Origin: Pseudomonas sp. RIT-PI-r
GTDB lineage: Bacteria; Pseudomonadota; Gammaproteobacteria; Pseudomonadales; Pseudomonadaceae
Length of the DNA: 64,000 bases
Assembly: GCF_001297015.1 (NCBI RefSeq)
Contig: NZ_LIGE01000037.1
Coordinates: 1 to 64,000, forward strand
Reading direction: 5' to 3'
Shown here: positions 52,808 to 63,242 of the stretch, piece after piece
Numbering within the stretch: position 1 is the first letter of the stretch
How the letters are laid out: each line of letters begins with the position of its first letter
Notes under the pieces: model-generated
What the model saw: only the letters and a program-made list of their open reading frames with translations
The model's database searches: none
Told to the model about the DNA's origin: nothing
Position numbers and translations under genes: made by a program

Positions 52808-53191
52808 ATGAGCGAGTTGCGTTTTACTGAAGATCACGAATGGCTGCGCACCGAAGCTGACGGCAGCGTTACTGTCGGCATCACCGCTTTCGCGCAGAAC
52901 GCCCTGGGCGACGTGGTGTTCGTGCAACTGCCTGAGCTGCAGGCTTACGAAAAAGGCGCAGAAGCCGCCACCGTGGAATCGGTAAAAGCCGCCAGCGGCG
53001 TGTACATGCCCCTCGACGGCGAAGTGCTGGCCGTCAACCCGGCGCTGGAAGATGCCCCGGAACTGGTCAACGAAGATCCGCTGGGCGAAGGCTGGTTCTT
53101 CCGCTTCCAGCCAAGCGACGCCGCCGCTGTCGGCAAATTGCTCGATCAGGACGCGTACGACCGTCTGATCAAAGCCCAAGCCGAAGCCTGA
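52808..53191 (+). CDS. gcvH: Glycine cleavage system H protein
   Basis: 127 residues. Carries the aminomethyl group on a lipoyl-lysine, seen in the ATVESVKAASGVY motif. SD GAGGAG upstream. First gene of gcvH-gcvP-sdaA-gcvT. Confidence 0.96.
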   Translation: MSELRFTEDHEWLRTEADGSVTVGITAFAQNALGDVVFVQLPELQAYEKGAEAATVESVKAASGVYMPLDGEVLAVNPALEDAPELVNEDPLGEGWFFRFQPSDAAAVGKLLDQDAYDRLIKAQAEA

Positions 53192-53202
53192 GGAATACCG
53201 AC

Positions 53203-56055
53203 ATGAGCCAAATCAACCTCGGCACCGCCAACGAATTCATCGCCCGTCACATCGGCCCGCGCGCCGGTGACGAGCAAGCCATGCTCAACAGCCTCGGCTT
53301 CGATTCCCTCGAAGCCCTGAGCGCCAGCGTCATCCCGGAAAGCATCAAGGGCACCAGCGTGCTCGGCCTGGATGACGGCCTCAGCGAAGCCGATGCCCTG
53401 GCGATGATCAAATCCATCGCCGGCAAAAATCAGCTGTTCAAGACCTACATCGGCCAGGGCTACTACAACTGCCACACGCCGTCGCCGATCCTGCGCAACC
53501 TGCTGGAAAACCCGGCCTGGTACACCGCTTACACCCCGTATCAGCCAGAAATTTCCCAGGGCCGTCTCGAAGCGCTGCTGAACTTCCAGACCCTGATCAG
53601 CGACCTCACCGGCCTGCCGATCGCCAACGCATCCTTGCTCGACGAAGCCACCGCCGCTGCCGAAGCCATGACCTTCTGCAAACGCCTGAGCAAGAACAAG
53701 GGCAGCCACCAATTCTTCGCCTCGATCCACAGCCACCCGCAAACCCTCGACGTGCTGCGCACCCGTGCCGAGCCGCTGGGCATTGACGTGGTCGTCGGCG
53801 ACGAGCGTGAACTTACCGACGTGACGCCGTTCTTCGGCGCGCTGCTGCAATACCCGGCAGCGAACGGTGACGTGTTCGACTACCGCGAACTGACCGAACG
53901 CTTCCACGCCGCCAACGCCTTGGTCGCCGTCGCCGCTGACCTGCTGGCCCTGACCTTGCTGACCGCGCCGGGCGAGTTCGGTGCGGACGTCGCCATCGGT
54001 TCGGCACAACGCTTCGGCGTGCCGCTGGGCTTCGGTGGCCCGCACGCCGCTTACTTCTCCACCAAAGATGCGTTCAAGCGCGACATGCCGGGCCGTCTGG
54101 TCGGCGTGTCGGTTGACCGTTTCGGCAAGCCGGCCCTGCGTCTGGCGATGCAGACCCGCGAGCAACACATCCGCCGCGAGAAGGCCACGTCGAACATCTG
54201 CACCGCGCAGGTGCTGCTGGCCAACATCGCCAGCATGTACGCCGTCTACCACGGCCCGAAAGGCCTGACGCAGATCGCCAACCGCGTGCATCACCTGACC
54301 GCGATTCTGGCCAAGGGCCTGACCGCGCTGGGCGCTAGCGTCGAACAAGCCAGCTTCTTCGACACCCTGACCGTGGCCACCGGCGCGCAAACTGCCGCGC
54401 TGCACGACAAGGCGCACGCTGCGCAGATCAACCTGCGCGTGATCGACGCTCAGCGCCTGGGCCTGTCGGTCGATGAAACCACCACCCAGGCGGACATCGA
54501 AACCCTGTGGGGCCTGTTCGCCGACGGCAAGACCCTGCCGGACTTCGCCGCCCTCGCCGCTTCGGTTCAAAGCACTATCCCTGCTTCGCTGGTACGCCAG
54601 TCGCCAATCCTCAGCCACCCGGTGTTCAACCGTTATCACTCGGAAACCGAGCTGATGCGCTACCTGCGCAAACTGGCCGACAAGGATCTGGCGCTGGATC
54701 GCACCATGATCCCGCTGGGCTCGTGCACCATGAAACTCAACGCCGCCAGCGAAATGATCCCGGTGACCTGGGCTGAATTCGGCGCTTTGCACCCGTTCGC
54801 CCCGGCCGCACAGAGCGCCGGTTATCAGCAACTGACCGACGAACTGGAAGCGATGCTCTGCGCCGCCACCGGTTACGACGCGATCTCGCTGCAACCGAAC
54901 GCCGGTTCGCAAGGTGAATACGCTGGCCTGCTGGCGATTCGTGCTTATCACCAGAGCCGTGGCGATGAACGCCGCGACATCTGCCTGATCCCGTCGTCCG
55001 CCCACGGCACCAACCCGGCCACCGCCAACATGGCTGGCATGCGCGTTGTCGTGACTGCGTGCGATGCCCGCGGCAACGTCGACATCGAAGACCTGCGCGC
55101 CAAAGCCATCGAGCACCGCGAACACCTCGCCGCGCTGATGATCACTTATCCGTCGACCCACGGCGTGTTCGAAGAAGGCATCCGCGAAATCTGCGGGATC
55201 ATTCATGACAACGGCGGCCAGGTGTACATCGACGGCGCCAACATGAACGCGATGGTCGGCCTCTGCGCACCGGGCAAGTTCGGCGGCGATGTCTCCCACC
55301 TGAACCTGCACAAAACGTTCTGCATCCCGCACGGCGGTGGCGGCCCGGGCGTCGGCCCGATTGGCGTCAAGTCGCACCTGACGCCGTTCCTGCCTGGCCA
55401 CGGCCAGATGCAACGCAAGGAAGGCGCGGTCTGCGCGGCACCGTTCGGCAGCGCGAGCATTCTGCCGATCACCTGGATGTACATTCGCATGATGGGCGGC
55501 GCCGGTTTGAAGCGCGCTTCGCAGCTGGCGATCCTCAATGCCAACTACATTTCCCGTCGCCTCGAAGAGCACTACCCAGTGCTGTACACCGGCAGCAACG
55601 GCCTGGTGGCGCACGAGTGCATCCTCGATCTGCGTCCGTTGAAAGACAGCAGCGGCATCAGCGTTGATGACGTCGCCAAGCGCCTGATCGACTTCGGCTT
55701 CCACGCCCCGACCATGTCGTTCCCGGTCGCCGGCACGCTGATGATCGAGCCGACCGAAAGTGAATCCAAAGAAGAACTGGATCGCTTCTGCGACGCCATG
55801 ATCCGCATCCGCGAAGAAATCCGCGCGGTGGAAAACGGCACGCTGGACAAGGACGACAACCCACTGAAAAACGCTCCGCATACTGCGGCGGAACTGGTTG
55901 GCGAGTGGACTCACCCGTACAGCCGCGAGCAGGCCGTTTACCCGGTAGCGTCGCTGATCGAAGGCAAATACTGGCCACCGGTCGGTCGCGTCGACAACGT
56001 CTTCGGTGATCGCAACCTGGTGTGCGCCTGCCCGTCGATCGAAAGCTACGCTTAA
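53203..56055 (+). CDS. gcvP: Glycine decarboxylase, P protein
   Basis: 950 residues, two PLP-transferase halves. The PLP Lys is in HLNLHKTFCIPHGGGGPGVG of the C-terminal half, with the glycine-rich loop GGGGPG. Decarboxylates glycine and passes the methylamine to GcvH. Eleven bases after gcvH. Confidence 0.97.
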   Translation: MSQINLGTANEFIARHIGPRAGDEQAMLNSLGFDSLEALSASVIPESIKGTSVLGLDDGLSEADALAMIKSIAGKNQLFKTYIGQGYYNCHTPSPILRNLLENPAWYTAYTPYQPEISQGRLEALLNFQTLISDLTGLPIANASLLDEATAAAEAMTFCKRLSKNKGSHQFFASIHSHPQTLDVLRTRAEPLGIDVVVGDERELTDVTPFFGALLQYPAANGDVFDYRELTERFHAANALVAVAADLLALTLLTAPGEFGADVAIGSAQRFGVPLGFGGPHAAYFSTKDAFKRDMPGRLVGVSVDRFGKPALRLAMQTREQHIRREKATSNICTAQVLLANIASMYAVYHGPKGLTQIANRVHHLTAILAKGLTALGASVEQASFFDTLTVATGAQTAALHDKAHAAQINLRVIDAQRLGLSVDETTTQADIETLWGLFADGKTLPDFAALAASVQSTIPASLVRQSPILSHPVFNRYHSETELMRYLRKLADKDLALDRTMIPLGSCTMKLNAASEMIPVTWAEFGALHPFAPAAQSAGYQQLTDELEAMLCAATGYDAISLQPNAGSQGEYAGLLAIRAYHQSRGDERRDICLIPSSAHGTNPATANMAGMRVVVTACDARGNVDIEDLRAKAIEHREHLAALMITYPSTHGVFEEGIREICGIIHDNGGQVYIDGANMNAMVGLCAPGKFGGDVSHLNLHKTFCIPHGGGGPGVGPIGVKSHLTPFLPGHGQMQRKEGAVCAAPFGSASILPITWMYIRMMGGAGLKRASQLAILNANYISRRLEEHYPVLYTGSNGLVAHECILDLRPLKDSSGISVDDVAKRLIDFGFHAPTMSFPVAGTLMIEPTESESKEELDRFCDAMIRIREEIRAVENGTLDKDDNPLKNAPHTAAELVGEWTHPYSREQAVYPVASLIEGKYWPPVGRVDNVFGDRNLVCACPSIESYA

Positions 56056-56063
56056 ACGAATGA

Positions 56064-56082
56064 GGGGCGTTTTAATCGCCCC
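56064..56082 (+). other. Small hairpin after gcvP
   Basis: GGGGCG-TTTTAAT-CGCCCC without a following T-run; probable stem-loop in the intercistronic RNA. Confidence 0.55.
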
Positions 56083-56109
56083 GATTTCTGCAACACCACA
56101 GATCCCCCT

Positions 56110-56197
56110 GTGGGAGCGAGCCTGCTCGCGAAAGCGTAGTGTCAGTTAATGAAAGGTTGTCTGACCCAGCGCTTTCGCGAGCAGGCTCGCTCCCACA
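56110..56197. repeat. REP pair, type A variant, inside gcv operon
   Basis: Arms GTGGGAGCGAGCCTGCTCGC and GCGAGCAGGCTCGCTCCCAC. It occupies the place where glyA2 lies in P. aeruginosa. Confidence 0.9.
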
Positions 56198-56237
56198 AGG
56201 GATCTGCGACCGATTTCGGACTTCCGCCAATTCCCAT

Positions 56238-56245
56238 AACAAGAA
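56238..56245 (+). promoter_or_regulatory. Crc/Hfq-type CA motif before sdaA
   Basis: AACAAGAA followed by the SD CGGAG of sdaA. Matches AAnAAnAA. Confidence 0.5.
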
Positions 56246-56260
56246 ACCGGAGAACCACTC

Positions 56261-57637
<1,377 letters not shown>

Positions 57638-57679
57638 TCGCGAAATTGACCACCTCTTCCTCAGGGAGAAAAACGTAAT

Positions 57680-57750
57680 TAGCCCCCCTCTCCCCCGGGA
57701 GAGAAACGTACCTAACTCCCTTCCCTCCGGGAGAGGGCTGGGGTGAGGGG
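57680..57750. repeat. Short/degenerate type D repeat
   Basis: CCCTCTCCCCCGGGAGAG and CTCCGGGAGAGGGCTGGGGTGAGGG, lacking the GATTATGGATTC core. Between sdaA and gcvT. Confidence 0.75.
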
Positions 57751-57804
57751 CTTTTGATCTTGATCTTGCCTCTTGCCCCCAACTCAAACTTTCAGGAGCC
57801 ACGC

Positions 57805-58929
57805 ATGTCCACCGAACAACTGTCGAAAACCCCGCTGCACGCTCTGCACATCGAACTCGGCGCCCGCATGGTGCCGTTCGCCGGCTACGACATGCCGGTG
57901 CAATACCCGCTCGGCGTGATGAAAGAACACCAGCACACCCGTGAACAGGCCGGGCTGTTCGACGTCTCGCACATGGGCCAGATCCGCCTGACCGGCGCCA
58001 ACGCCGCCAAAGCTCTGGAAACCCTGGTGCCGGTGGACATCATCGACCTGCCGGTGGGCATGCAGCGTTACGCGATGTTCACCAACGAGACCGGCGGCAT
58101 TCTCGATGACCTGATGGTCGCCAACCTCGGCAACGACGAACTGTTCCTGGTGGTCAACGCCGCGTGCAAGGATCAGGATCTGGCTCACCTGCAACAATAC
58201 ATCGGCGATCAATGCACCATTACGGCGCTGTTCGAAGAACGTGCGCTGCTGGCGCTGCAAGGTCCGGCTGCTGTTACCGTGCTGGCGCGACTGGCTCCCG
58301 ACGTTGCGAAAATGACCTTTATGCAATTCGCTCGCGTGAATCTGCTGGGCGTGGATTGCTTCGTCAGTCGTTCGGGCTATACCGGTGAGGACGGTTTCGA
58401 AATCTCGGTGCCGGCCGCCGATGCCGAAAAACTGGCTCGCGCTCTGCTGGCTGAACCGCAAGTCCAGGCCATCGGCCTCGGTGCCCGCGACTCGCTGCGC
58501 CTGGAAGCCGGCCTGTGCCTGTACGGCCACGACATGAACACAGAAACCACGCCGATCGAGGCCAGCCTGCTGTGGGCGATTTCCAAGCCCCGCCGTGCTG
58601 ACGGCGCACGCGCTGGCGGCTTCCCGGGGGCAGAAAACATTTTCGCCCAGCAACACAATGGGATTGCGCGCAAACGTGTCGGGCTACTGCCGCAAGAACG
58701 CACCCCAGTCCGTGAAGGCGCGGAAATCGTCAATGAAGCGGGCGAAATCATCGGCACCGTATGCAGCGGTGGTTTCGGACCAACCCTCGGCGGTCCGCTG
58801 GCAATGGGTTACCTCGACAGCGCTTATGTCACCCTCAATACAACCGTTTGGGCCATCGTACGTGGGAAAAAGGTGCCAATGCTTGTAAGCAAAATGCCAT
58901 TTGTTCCACAACGCTACTATCGCGGTTGA
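57805..58929 (+). CDS. gcvT: Aminomethyltransferase (glycine cleavage T protein)
   Basis: 374 residues from the ATG at 57805 (CAGGAGCC before). Transfers the methylene group to tetrahydrofolate. MPVQYPLGVMKEHQHTREQAGLFDVSHMGQ and GYTGEDGFEISVP are family signatures. Last gene of the operon. Confidence 0.96.
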   Translation: MSTEQLSKTPLHALHIELGARMVPFAGYDMPVQYPLGVMKEHQHTREQAGLFDVSHMGQIRLTGANAAKALETLVPVDIIDLPVGMQRYAMFTNETGGILDDLMVANLGNDELFLVVNAACKDQDLAHLQQYIGDQCTITALFEERALLALQGPAAVTVLARLAPDVAKMTFMQFARVNLLGVDCFVSRSGYTGEDGFEISVPAADAEKLARALLAEPQVQAIGLGARDSLRLEAGLCLYGHDMNTETTPIEASLLWAISKPRRADGARAGGFPGAENIFAQQHNGIARKRVGLLPQERTPVREGAEIVNEAGEIIGTVCSGGFGPTLGGPLAMGYLDSAYVTLNTTVWAIVRGKKVPMLVSKMPFVPQRYYRG

Positions 58930-59333
58930 TTGACTGTTTCTATAAGTAACGCGATTGCGTAATGCGTGCACTAATGTGTAACGCAATCGCCACAAAAAAG
59001 TGCATTTTCCAACAACCGTTTCGAATATGAACTTTGCTTATAACCTTCGAAAACAATTGAACAAGCGATTCGTCTAAGGCTGCACTAGTGGACTGACAAA
59101 CTGCCAGCAAGCGCAGTAAAACCGGGGTCTTCACAGGGCTTGTTTTTTCTCCCGTAGTTGGCGTAGAGTTTGTCCACTGTGTTTGCATGGGTCAGCTTGG
59201 AATCGTGACCTGGGCAGTAGCCTACAAGTTAGCTACATCCCGTTCGACGTCTTCTTACTCTCCTGCAACCAGCCCCAGTACTCTTTCATGAGAAAGAGAC
59301 TGTCATCAATTTATGCGTCAAAGGAAATAAGAA
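58930..59333. other. Intergenic region gcvT-csp with long inverted repeat
   Basis: 404 bases without a credible gene. A perfect 10-base inverted repeat GCGATTGCGT / ACGCAATCGC (58951-58960, 58981-58990) lies just after gcvT; it lacks a T-run. The rest probably contains the promoter and a long leader of the cold-shock gene, as such mRNAs usually have. Confidence 0.5.
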
Positions 59334-59546
59334 ATGTCCACACGTCAGAGCGGTACCGTCAAGTGGTTTAACGACGAGAAAGGTTTTGGTTTTATCACTC
59401 CAGAAAGCGGTCCGGATCTGTTCGTGCATTTCCGCGCCATTCAGGGCAACGGCTTCAAAAGCCTGAAAGAAGGCCAGAAAGTGACCTTCGTTGCTGTGCA
59501 AGGCCAGAAAGGCATGCAGGCTGACGAAGTACAAGCAGAAGCCTGA
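59334..59546 (+). CDS. Cold-shock protein, CspA family
   Basis: 70 residues. RNA chaperone with RNP1 KGFGFI and RNP2 LFVHF; KWFNDEKGFGFITPESGPDLFVHF. Long AT-rich upstream region and strong terminator; single gene. Close to the CapB/CspD group of Pseudomonas. Confidence 0.95.
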   Translation: MSTRQSGTVKWFNDEKGFGFITPESGPDLFVHFRAIQGNGFKSLKEGQKVTFVAVQGQKGMQADEVQAEA

Positions 59547-59556
59547 TTTCTGTTAC

Positions 59557-59592
59557 GAAAAAGCCCCTGATATTGATATCAGGGGCTTTTTT
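59557..59592 (+). terminator. Terminator of the cold-shock gene
   Basis: AAGCCCCTGATAT-TG-ATATCAGGGGCTT with a T-run after and an A-run before, 15 bases from the stop codon. Confidence 0.95.
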
Positions 59593-59642
59593 GTGCGCGC
59601 GATTCCGTAAAATGGCGCTTCACTTTGCGTCCAGAGGCTGCC

Positions 59643-60131
59643 ATGTCGAAAAACCTGCTCACGCCCCAAGGGGATTTTCCTCCCGCTGGTCTTGGTCGCC
59701 GCCTGGCAGCGATGTTTTATGACTTCTTGCTCTGTACCGCGCTGCTGATCGTCACCGGTTTCGTTTACAAGTTGATTCAGGCAGCGATCATTGGCGAAGA
59801 GCGTCTACGAGTGATGACCGATGCCGGCAAGCTCGACGGCGATCCGCTCTACTCCACCGTGCTGCTGTTGGTGCTGTTCGCATTCTTTGCCAAGTTCTGG
59901 ACCCATGGCGGGCAAACACTGGGCATGCAAGTGTGGGGGATTCGCGTGCAGAACGCCAATGGCACCGCGATCAGCCTGTGGCAGGCGCTGTTGCGGTTCA
60001 TGGTGTCGATTGCATCGTGGTTGTGCGTCGGGCTGGGGTTCTTCTGGTCGCTGTACGACAATCAGAAGCGCACGTGGCATGACATCTACTCCGATACTCG
60101 CCTCGTGCGAATTCCGAAAAAGACCAAATAA
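59643..60131 (+). CDS. RDD family membrane protein
   Basis: 162 residues from the ATG at 59643. RDD domain with LGRRLAAMFYDFLLCTALLIVTGF, second helix STVLLLVLFAFFAKFWTHGGQTLGMQVWGIRV and a last helix FMVSIASWLCVGLGFFWSL followed by RTWHDIYSDTRLV. The family is of unknown or transport-like role. Single gene, convergent with nadA. Confidence 0.88.
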   Translation: MSKNLLTPQGDFPPAGLGRRLAAMFYDFLLCTALLIVTGFVYKLIQAAIIGEERLRVMTDAGKLDGDPLYSTVLLLVLFAFFAKFWTHGGQTLGMQVWGIRVQNANGTAISLWQALLRFMVSIASWLCVGLGFFWSLYDNQKRTWHDIYSDTRLVRIPKKTK

Positions 60132-60152
60132 CTTCCAGACGCCAAATACCAC

Positions 60153-60242
60153 TGTAGGAGTGAGCCTGCTCGCGATAGCGGTGTGTCAGTCAACATAATT
60201 GTTATCTGACACACCGCTATCGCGAGCAGGCTCACTCCTACA
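60153..60242. repeat. REP pair, type A
   Basis: Between the convergent RDD and nadA genes. Confidence 0.9.
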
Positions 60243-60266
60243 GCTTTATTCGTTGCCCGAAAGAGC

Positions 60267-61325
60267 TTAGGCGTTCCCGGCCAGTTTCATCCGTGCAGCT
60301 TGAGTAAAGTCGAGCATGCGCTTCAATGGACGGATCGCCTGCGGAATCAACGCCGGATCCACAAAGATCTCGTTCGTGCCTTCCTTCAAGCTCTTGAGCG
60401 TGCGCTCAAGGGTGTTCATGGCCATCCACGGGCAATGCGCGCAACTGCGGCATGCTGCGCCGTTACCGGCAGTTGGCGCCTCGATAAAGACCTTGTCCGG
60501 GCACAACTGCTGCATCTTGTAGAAGATGCCGCGGTCGGTCGCCACGATCAGCGTCTTGTTCGGCAACGACTGTGCAGCGGCAATCAGCTGACTGGTCGAG
60601 CCAACGGCATCTGCCAGTTCGATCACCGACGTCGGCGACTCCGGGTGCACCAGAATCGCGGCGTCCGGATACAGCGCTTTCATGTCTTCGAGCTGCTTGG
60701 ACTTGAACTCTTCGTGAACGATGCAGGCACCGTCCCAGAGCAGCATGTCGGCGCCGGTCTTACGCTGAATGTAGGTGCCCAGGTGCTTGTCCGGCCCCCA
60801 GATGATTGTCTCGCCGTTGTCCATCAGGCTTTCGACGATCTCCAGCGCACAACTCGATGTCACCACCCAGTCAGCACGAGCTTTGACCGCTGCAGAGGTG
60901 TTGGCATAAACCACCACCGTGCGCTCCGGGTGCTGATCGCAGAACGCCGAGAACTCGTCGACCGGGCAACCCAGGTCGAGCGAGCAGGTCGCATCGAGGG
61001 TCGGCATCAGCACACGCTTTTCCGGATTGAGAATCTTCGCGGTCTCGCCCATGAACTTCACGCCGGCAACCACCACAGTCTTCGCCGGGTGGGCGTTGCC
61101 GAAGCGGGCCATTTCCAGGGAGTCGGATACGCAACCGCCGGTTTCTTCGGCCAGAGCCTGAATCACCGGATCGCAATAAAAGTGGGCCACCAGCACCGCA
61201 TCCTGAGCCTTGAGCTCGGCGGCGATGGCGGCACGGTAATAAGCCTCTTCCTCAGCGGTCAGCGGTTTGGGCTGTTTGGCGTCGAGGTGGGCTTGAACCA
61301 GAAGGCGTTCGGAAATCTGCGTCAT
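60267..61325 (-). CDS. nadA: Quinolinate synthase
   Basis: 352 residues. Condenses iminoaspartate with dihydroxyacetone phosphate in NAD synthesis. The [4Fe-4S] cysteines are in DATCSLDLGCPVDEF, VTSSCALEIVESL and GNGAACRSCAHCPWMAMNTLE. Confidence 0.96.
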   Translation of the reverse strand: MTQISERLLVQAHLDAKQPKPLTAEEEAYYRAAIAAELKAQDAVLVAHFYCDPVIQALAEETGGCVSDSLEMARFGNAHPAKTVVVAGVKFMGETAKILNPEKRVLMPTLDATCSLDLGCPVDEFSAFCDQHPERTVVVYANTSAAVKARADWVVTSSCALEIVESLMDNGETIIWGPDKHLGTYIQRKTGADMLLWDGACIVHEEFKSKQLEDMKALYPDAAILVHPESPTSVIELADAVGSTSQLIAAAQSLPNKTLIVATDRGIFYKMQQLCPDKVFIEAPTAGNGAACRSCAHCPWMAMNTLERTLKSLKEGTNEIFVDPALIPQAIRPLKRMLDFTQAARMKLAGNA

Positions 61326-61535
61326 GTTCGCAAGACCTGCAGGCGCTTTCGCGCGAAAGTCGAGTATACACCCGGCTCCGGACCGCTAGAGGGTACCGCC
61401 GGGAGAGTGAGTATTATCAGGCACGGACAGCATTGAAGCTGCGCAAGGCTACAGAATATCCCGTTGATACAAAAGATGATTCTGACCTGCGTCAGCGCTG
61501 CGGGTATTGAATTAACGCATAGCGGAAATGCAGGC

Positions 61536-61580
61536 AAAAAAAAACCCGGAAATCCTCACTTTCGTGGGCCTTCCGGATTT
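61536..61580 (-). terminator. Terminator of tRNA-Lys
   Basis: Stem AATCCGGAA...TTTCCGGG on the minus strand, followed by a run of nine T, 17 bases after the tRNA end. Confidence 0.85.
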
Positions 61581-61596
61581 TCTAAACCGCCAAATA

Positions 61597-61672
61597 TGGT
61601 GGGTCGTGTGGGATTCGAACCTACGACCAATTGGTTAAAAGCCAACTGCTCTACCAACTGAGCTAACGACCC
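61597..61672 (-). tRNA. tRNA-Lys (anticodon TTT)
   Basis: 76 bases including encoded CCA. On the minus strand: acceptor GGGTCGT...ACGACCC, D-arm AGCTCAGTTGGTAGAGC, anticodon loop CTTTTAA with TTT, and T-arm GTTCGAATC. Follows queC downstream, as in other Pseudomonas. Confidence 0.97.
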
Positions 61673-61734
61673 GCTGTGTGGTGGCGCGTATAATACTGAT
61701 TTTTAAGGACTATTCAACACCTTTTTGAAAATAA

Positions 61735-62427
61735 TCAAAAATAAGGTGTTGGGTCGTCCACACCAGCGGCCGCGAAGCCTTCTGCGCGCAGGCGGCAGCT
61801 GTCGCATTTGGCGCACGCACGGCCGTCATCGTCGGCCTGATAGCAGGAAACAGTGAGGCCATAATCAACGCCGAGCTTCACGCCCGCCTGAACGATCTGC
61901 GCCTTGCTCAGGTTCTGCAACGGCGCCTGAATGCGGAAGCCGTTGCCTTCAACACCGGCCTTGGTCGCCAGATTGGCCATGCGCTCGAACGACTCGATGA
62001 ACTCGGGACGGCAATCCGGGTAACCGGAATAATCGACTGCGTTCACACCAATAAAGATGTCGCGCGCGCCGAGCACTTCTGCCCAACCCAGCGCCAGCGA
62101 CAGGAACACGGTATTGCGCGCCGGCACGTAAGTCACCGGAATGCCTTCACCGAGTTCTTCGGGAATGTCGATGCTGGTGTCGGTCAGGGCCGAGCCGCCC
62201 ATGCCGTTGAGGTTCAGGCCGATCACTTTGTGCTCGACCACGCCCAGGTCGCGAGCGACGCGTGCAGCCGCATGCAGTTCGGCGTGGGAGCGCTGACCGT
62301 AGTCGAAGCTCATGGTGTAGCAGGCGTAGCCTTCAGCACGGGCCATTGCCACGACGGTGGCCGAGTCAAGACCTCCAGACAGCAGGATTACCGCACGTTT
62401 TTCGTTGGTGTTCAGTTGTTCAGTCAT
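61735..62427 (-). CDS. queC: 7-cyano-7-deazaguanine synthase QueC
   Basis: 230 residues from the ATG at 62427. Makes preQ0 from CDG with ATP and ammonia. PP-loop LLSGGLDSATV (15-25) and zinc-binding C-terminal cysteines in CYQADDDGRACAKCDSCRLRAEGF. Begins one base after the queE stop, so translation is coupled. Confidence 0.95.
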   Translation of the reverse strand: MTEQLNTNEKRAVILLSGGLDSATVVAMARAEGYACYTMSFDYGQRSHAELHAAARVARDLGVVEHKVIGLNLNGMGGSALTDTSIDIPEELGEGIPVTYVPARNTVFLSLALGWAEVLGARDIFIGVNAVDYSGYPDCRPEFIESFERMANLATKAGVEGNGFRIQAPLQNLSKAQIVQAGVKLGVDYGLTVSCYQADDDGRACAKCDSCRLRAEGFAAAGVDDPTPYF

Positions 62428-62428
62428 A

Positions 62429-63076
62429 TCAGCGCCCCGGCTCATCATTCCATAGATATTTATGCAGTTGCAGTTGCAACCGCACTGGCAAGTTGTCTGC
62501 CACCACCCAATCCGCCAGATCCCTGGCATTGAGGTCATGATGACTTGGGGAGAACAGCACTTCACCCGCACGTCGATCAAGCCCGTACTGGATCAGCTTC
62601 GATACCGCCCAGTCATAGTCTTCCCGCGAGCAGATGACAAATTTCACCTGATCGTTGGGAGTCAGCAGTTCGATGTTCTCGTAACGGTTGCGATGGGCTT
62701 CTTTCGAACCCGGCGTTTTCAGGTCGACAACGCGACTGACGCGCGGATCGACCGCCGAGACGTCGAGGGCGCCGCTGGTTTCCAGCGAGACCTCGTAACC
62801 GGCATCACACAACTGTTTGAGCAAAGGAATGGCGTTCGGCTGAGCCAGCGGCTCACCGCCGGTGACGCAGACATAGCGCGGACGAAATCCGGCCACTTGC
62901 TCGAGGATGTCGTCGAGGGTCCGCACGGTGCCGCCACTGAAGGCATAGGCGCTGTCGCAGTATTGGCAACGCAAAGGGCAACCGGTCAGGCGCACAAAAA
63001 CAGTGGGCAGCCCGGCAGTCCGCGTTTCCCCCTGCAAAGAGTAGAAAACTTCGGTGATTCTCAATGTGTCTTGCAT
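62429..63076 (-). CDS. queE: 7-carboxy-7-deazaguanine synthase QueE
   Basis: 215 residues from the ATG at 63076 (a GTG at 63085 is possible). Radical-SAM enzyme: CPLRCQYCDSAYAF gives the cluster ligands CxxxxCxxC-like, CVTGGEP the SAM site. Converts 6-carboxytetrahydropterin to CDG in queuosine synthesis. Lies between cpoB and queC. Confidence 0.92.
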   Translation of the reverse strand: MQDTLRITEVFYSLQGETRTAGLPTVFVRLTGCPLRCQYCDSAYAFSGGTVRTLDDILEQVAGFRPRYVCVTGGEPLAQPNAIPLLKQLCDAGYEVSLETSGALDVSAVDPRVSRVVDLKTPGSKEAHRNRYENIELLTPNDQVKFVICSREDYDWAVSKLIQYGLDRRAGEVLFSPSHHDLNARDLADWVVADNLPVRLQLQLHKYLWNDEPGR

Positions 63077-63194
63077 AGTCGCCACGGGCGTAACAGCTAA
63101 ACAGGCTGTCCGCCTCCGTCAGGCACTTCAGGCAATCCCGCCAACGCGCAGACCGCAAGAAGCGTGTTTCAGAAAAAGGGCGTGAATTCTAACG

Positions 63195-63221
63195 AAAAAA
63201 CCCGCGACAAGCGCGGGTTTC
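63195..63221 (-). terminator. Terminator after cpoB
   Basis: AAACCCGCG-CTTGT-CGCGGGTTT on the minus strand, then TTT. It separates the tol-pal/cpoB unit from queE. Confidence 0.88.
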
Positions 63222-63242
63222 TTCTAAACGGGTAACACGACC

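Noticed and set aside
53146..55914. 922-codon minus-strand ORF across gcvP
   Set aside because: Shadow of gcvP with no domain; the sense frame has all P-protein motifs.
63100..63240. preQ1 riboswitch before queE
   Set aside because: No preQ1-type pseudoknot sequence seen; the only structure is the cpoB terminator hairpin.
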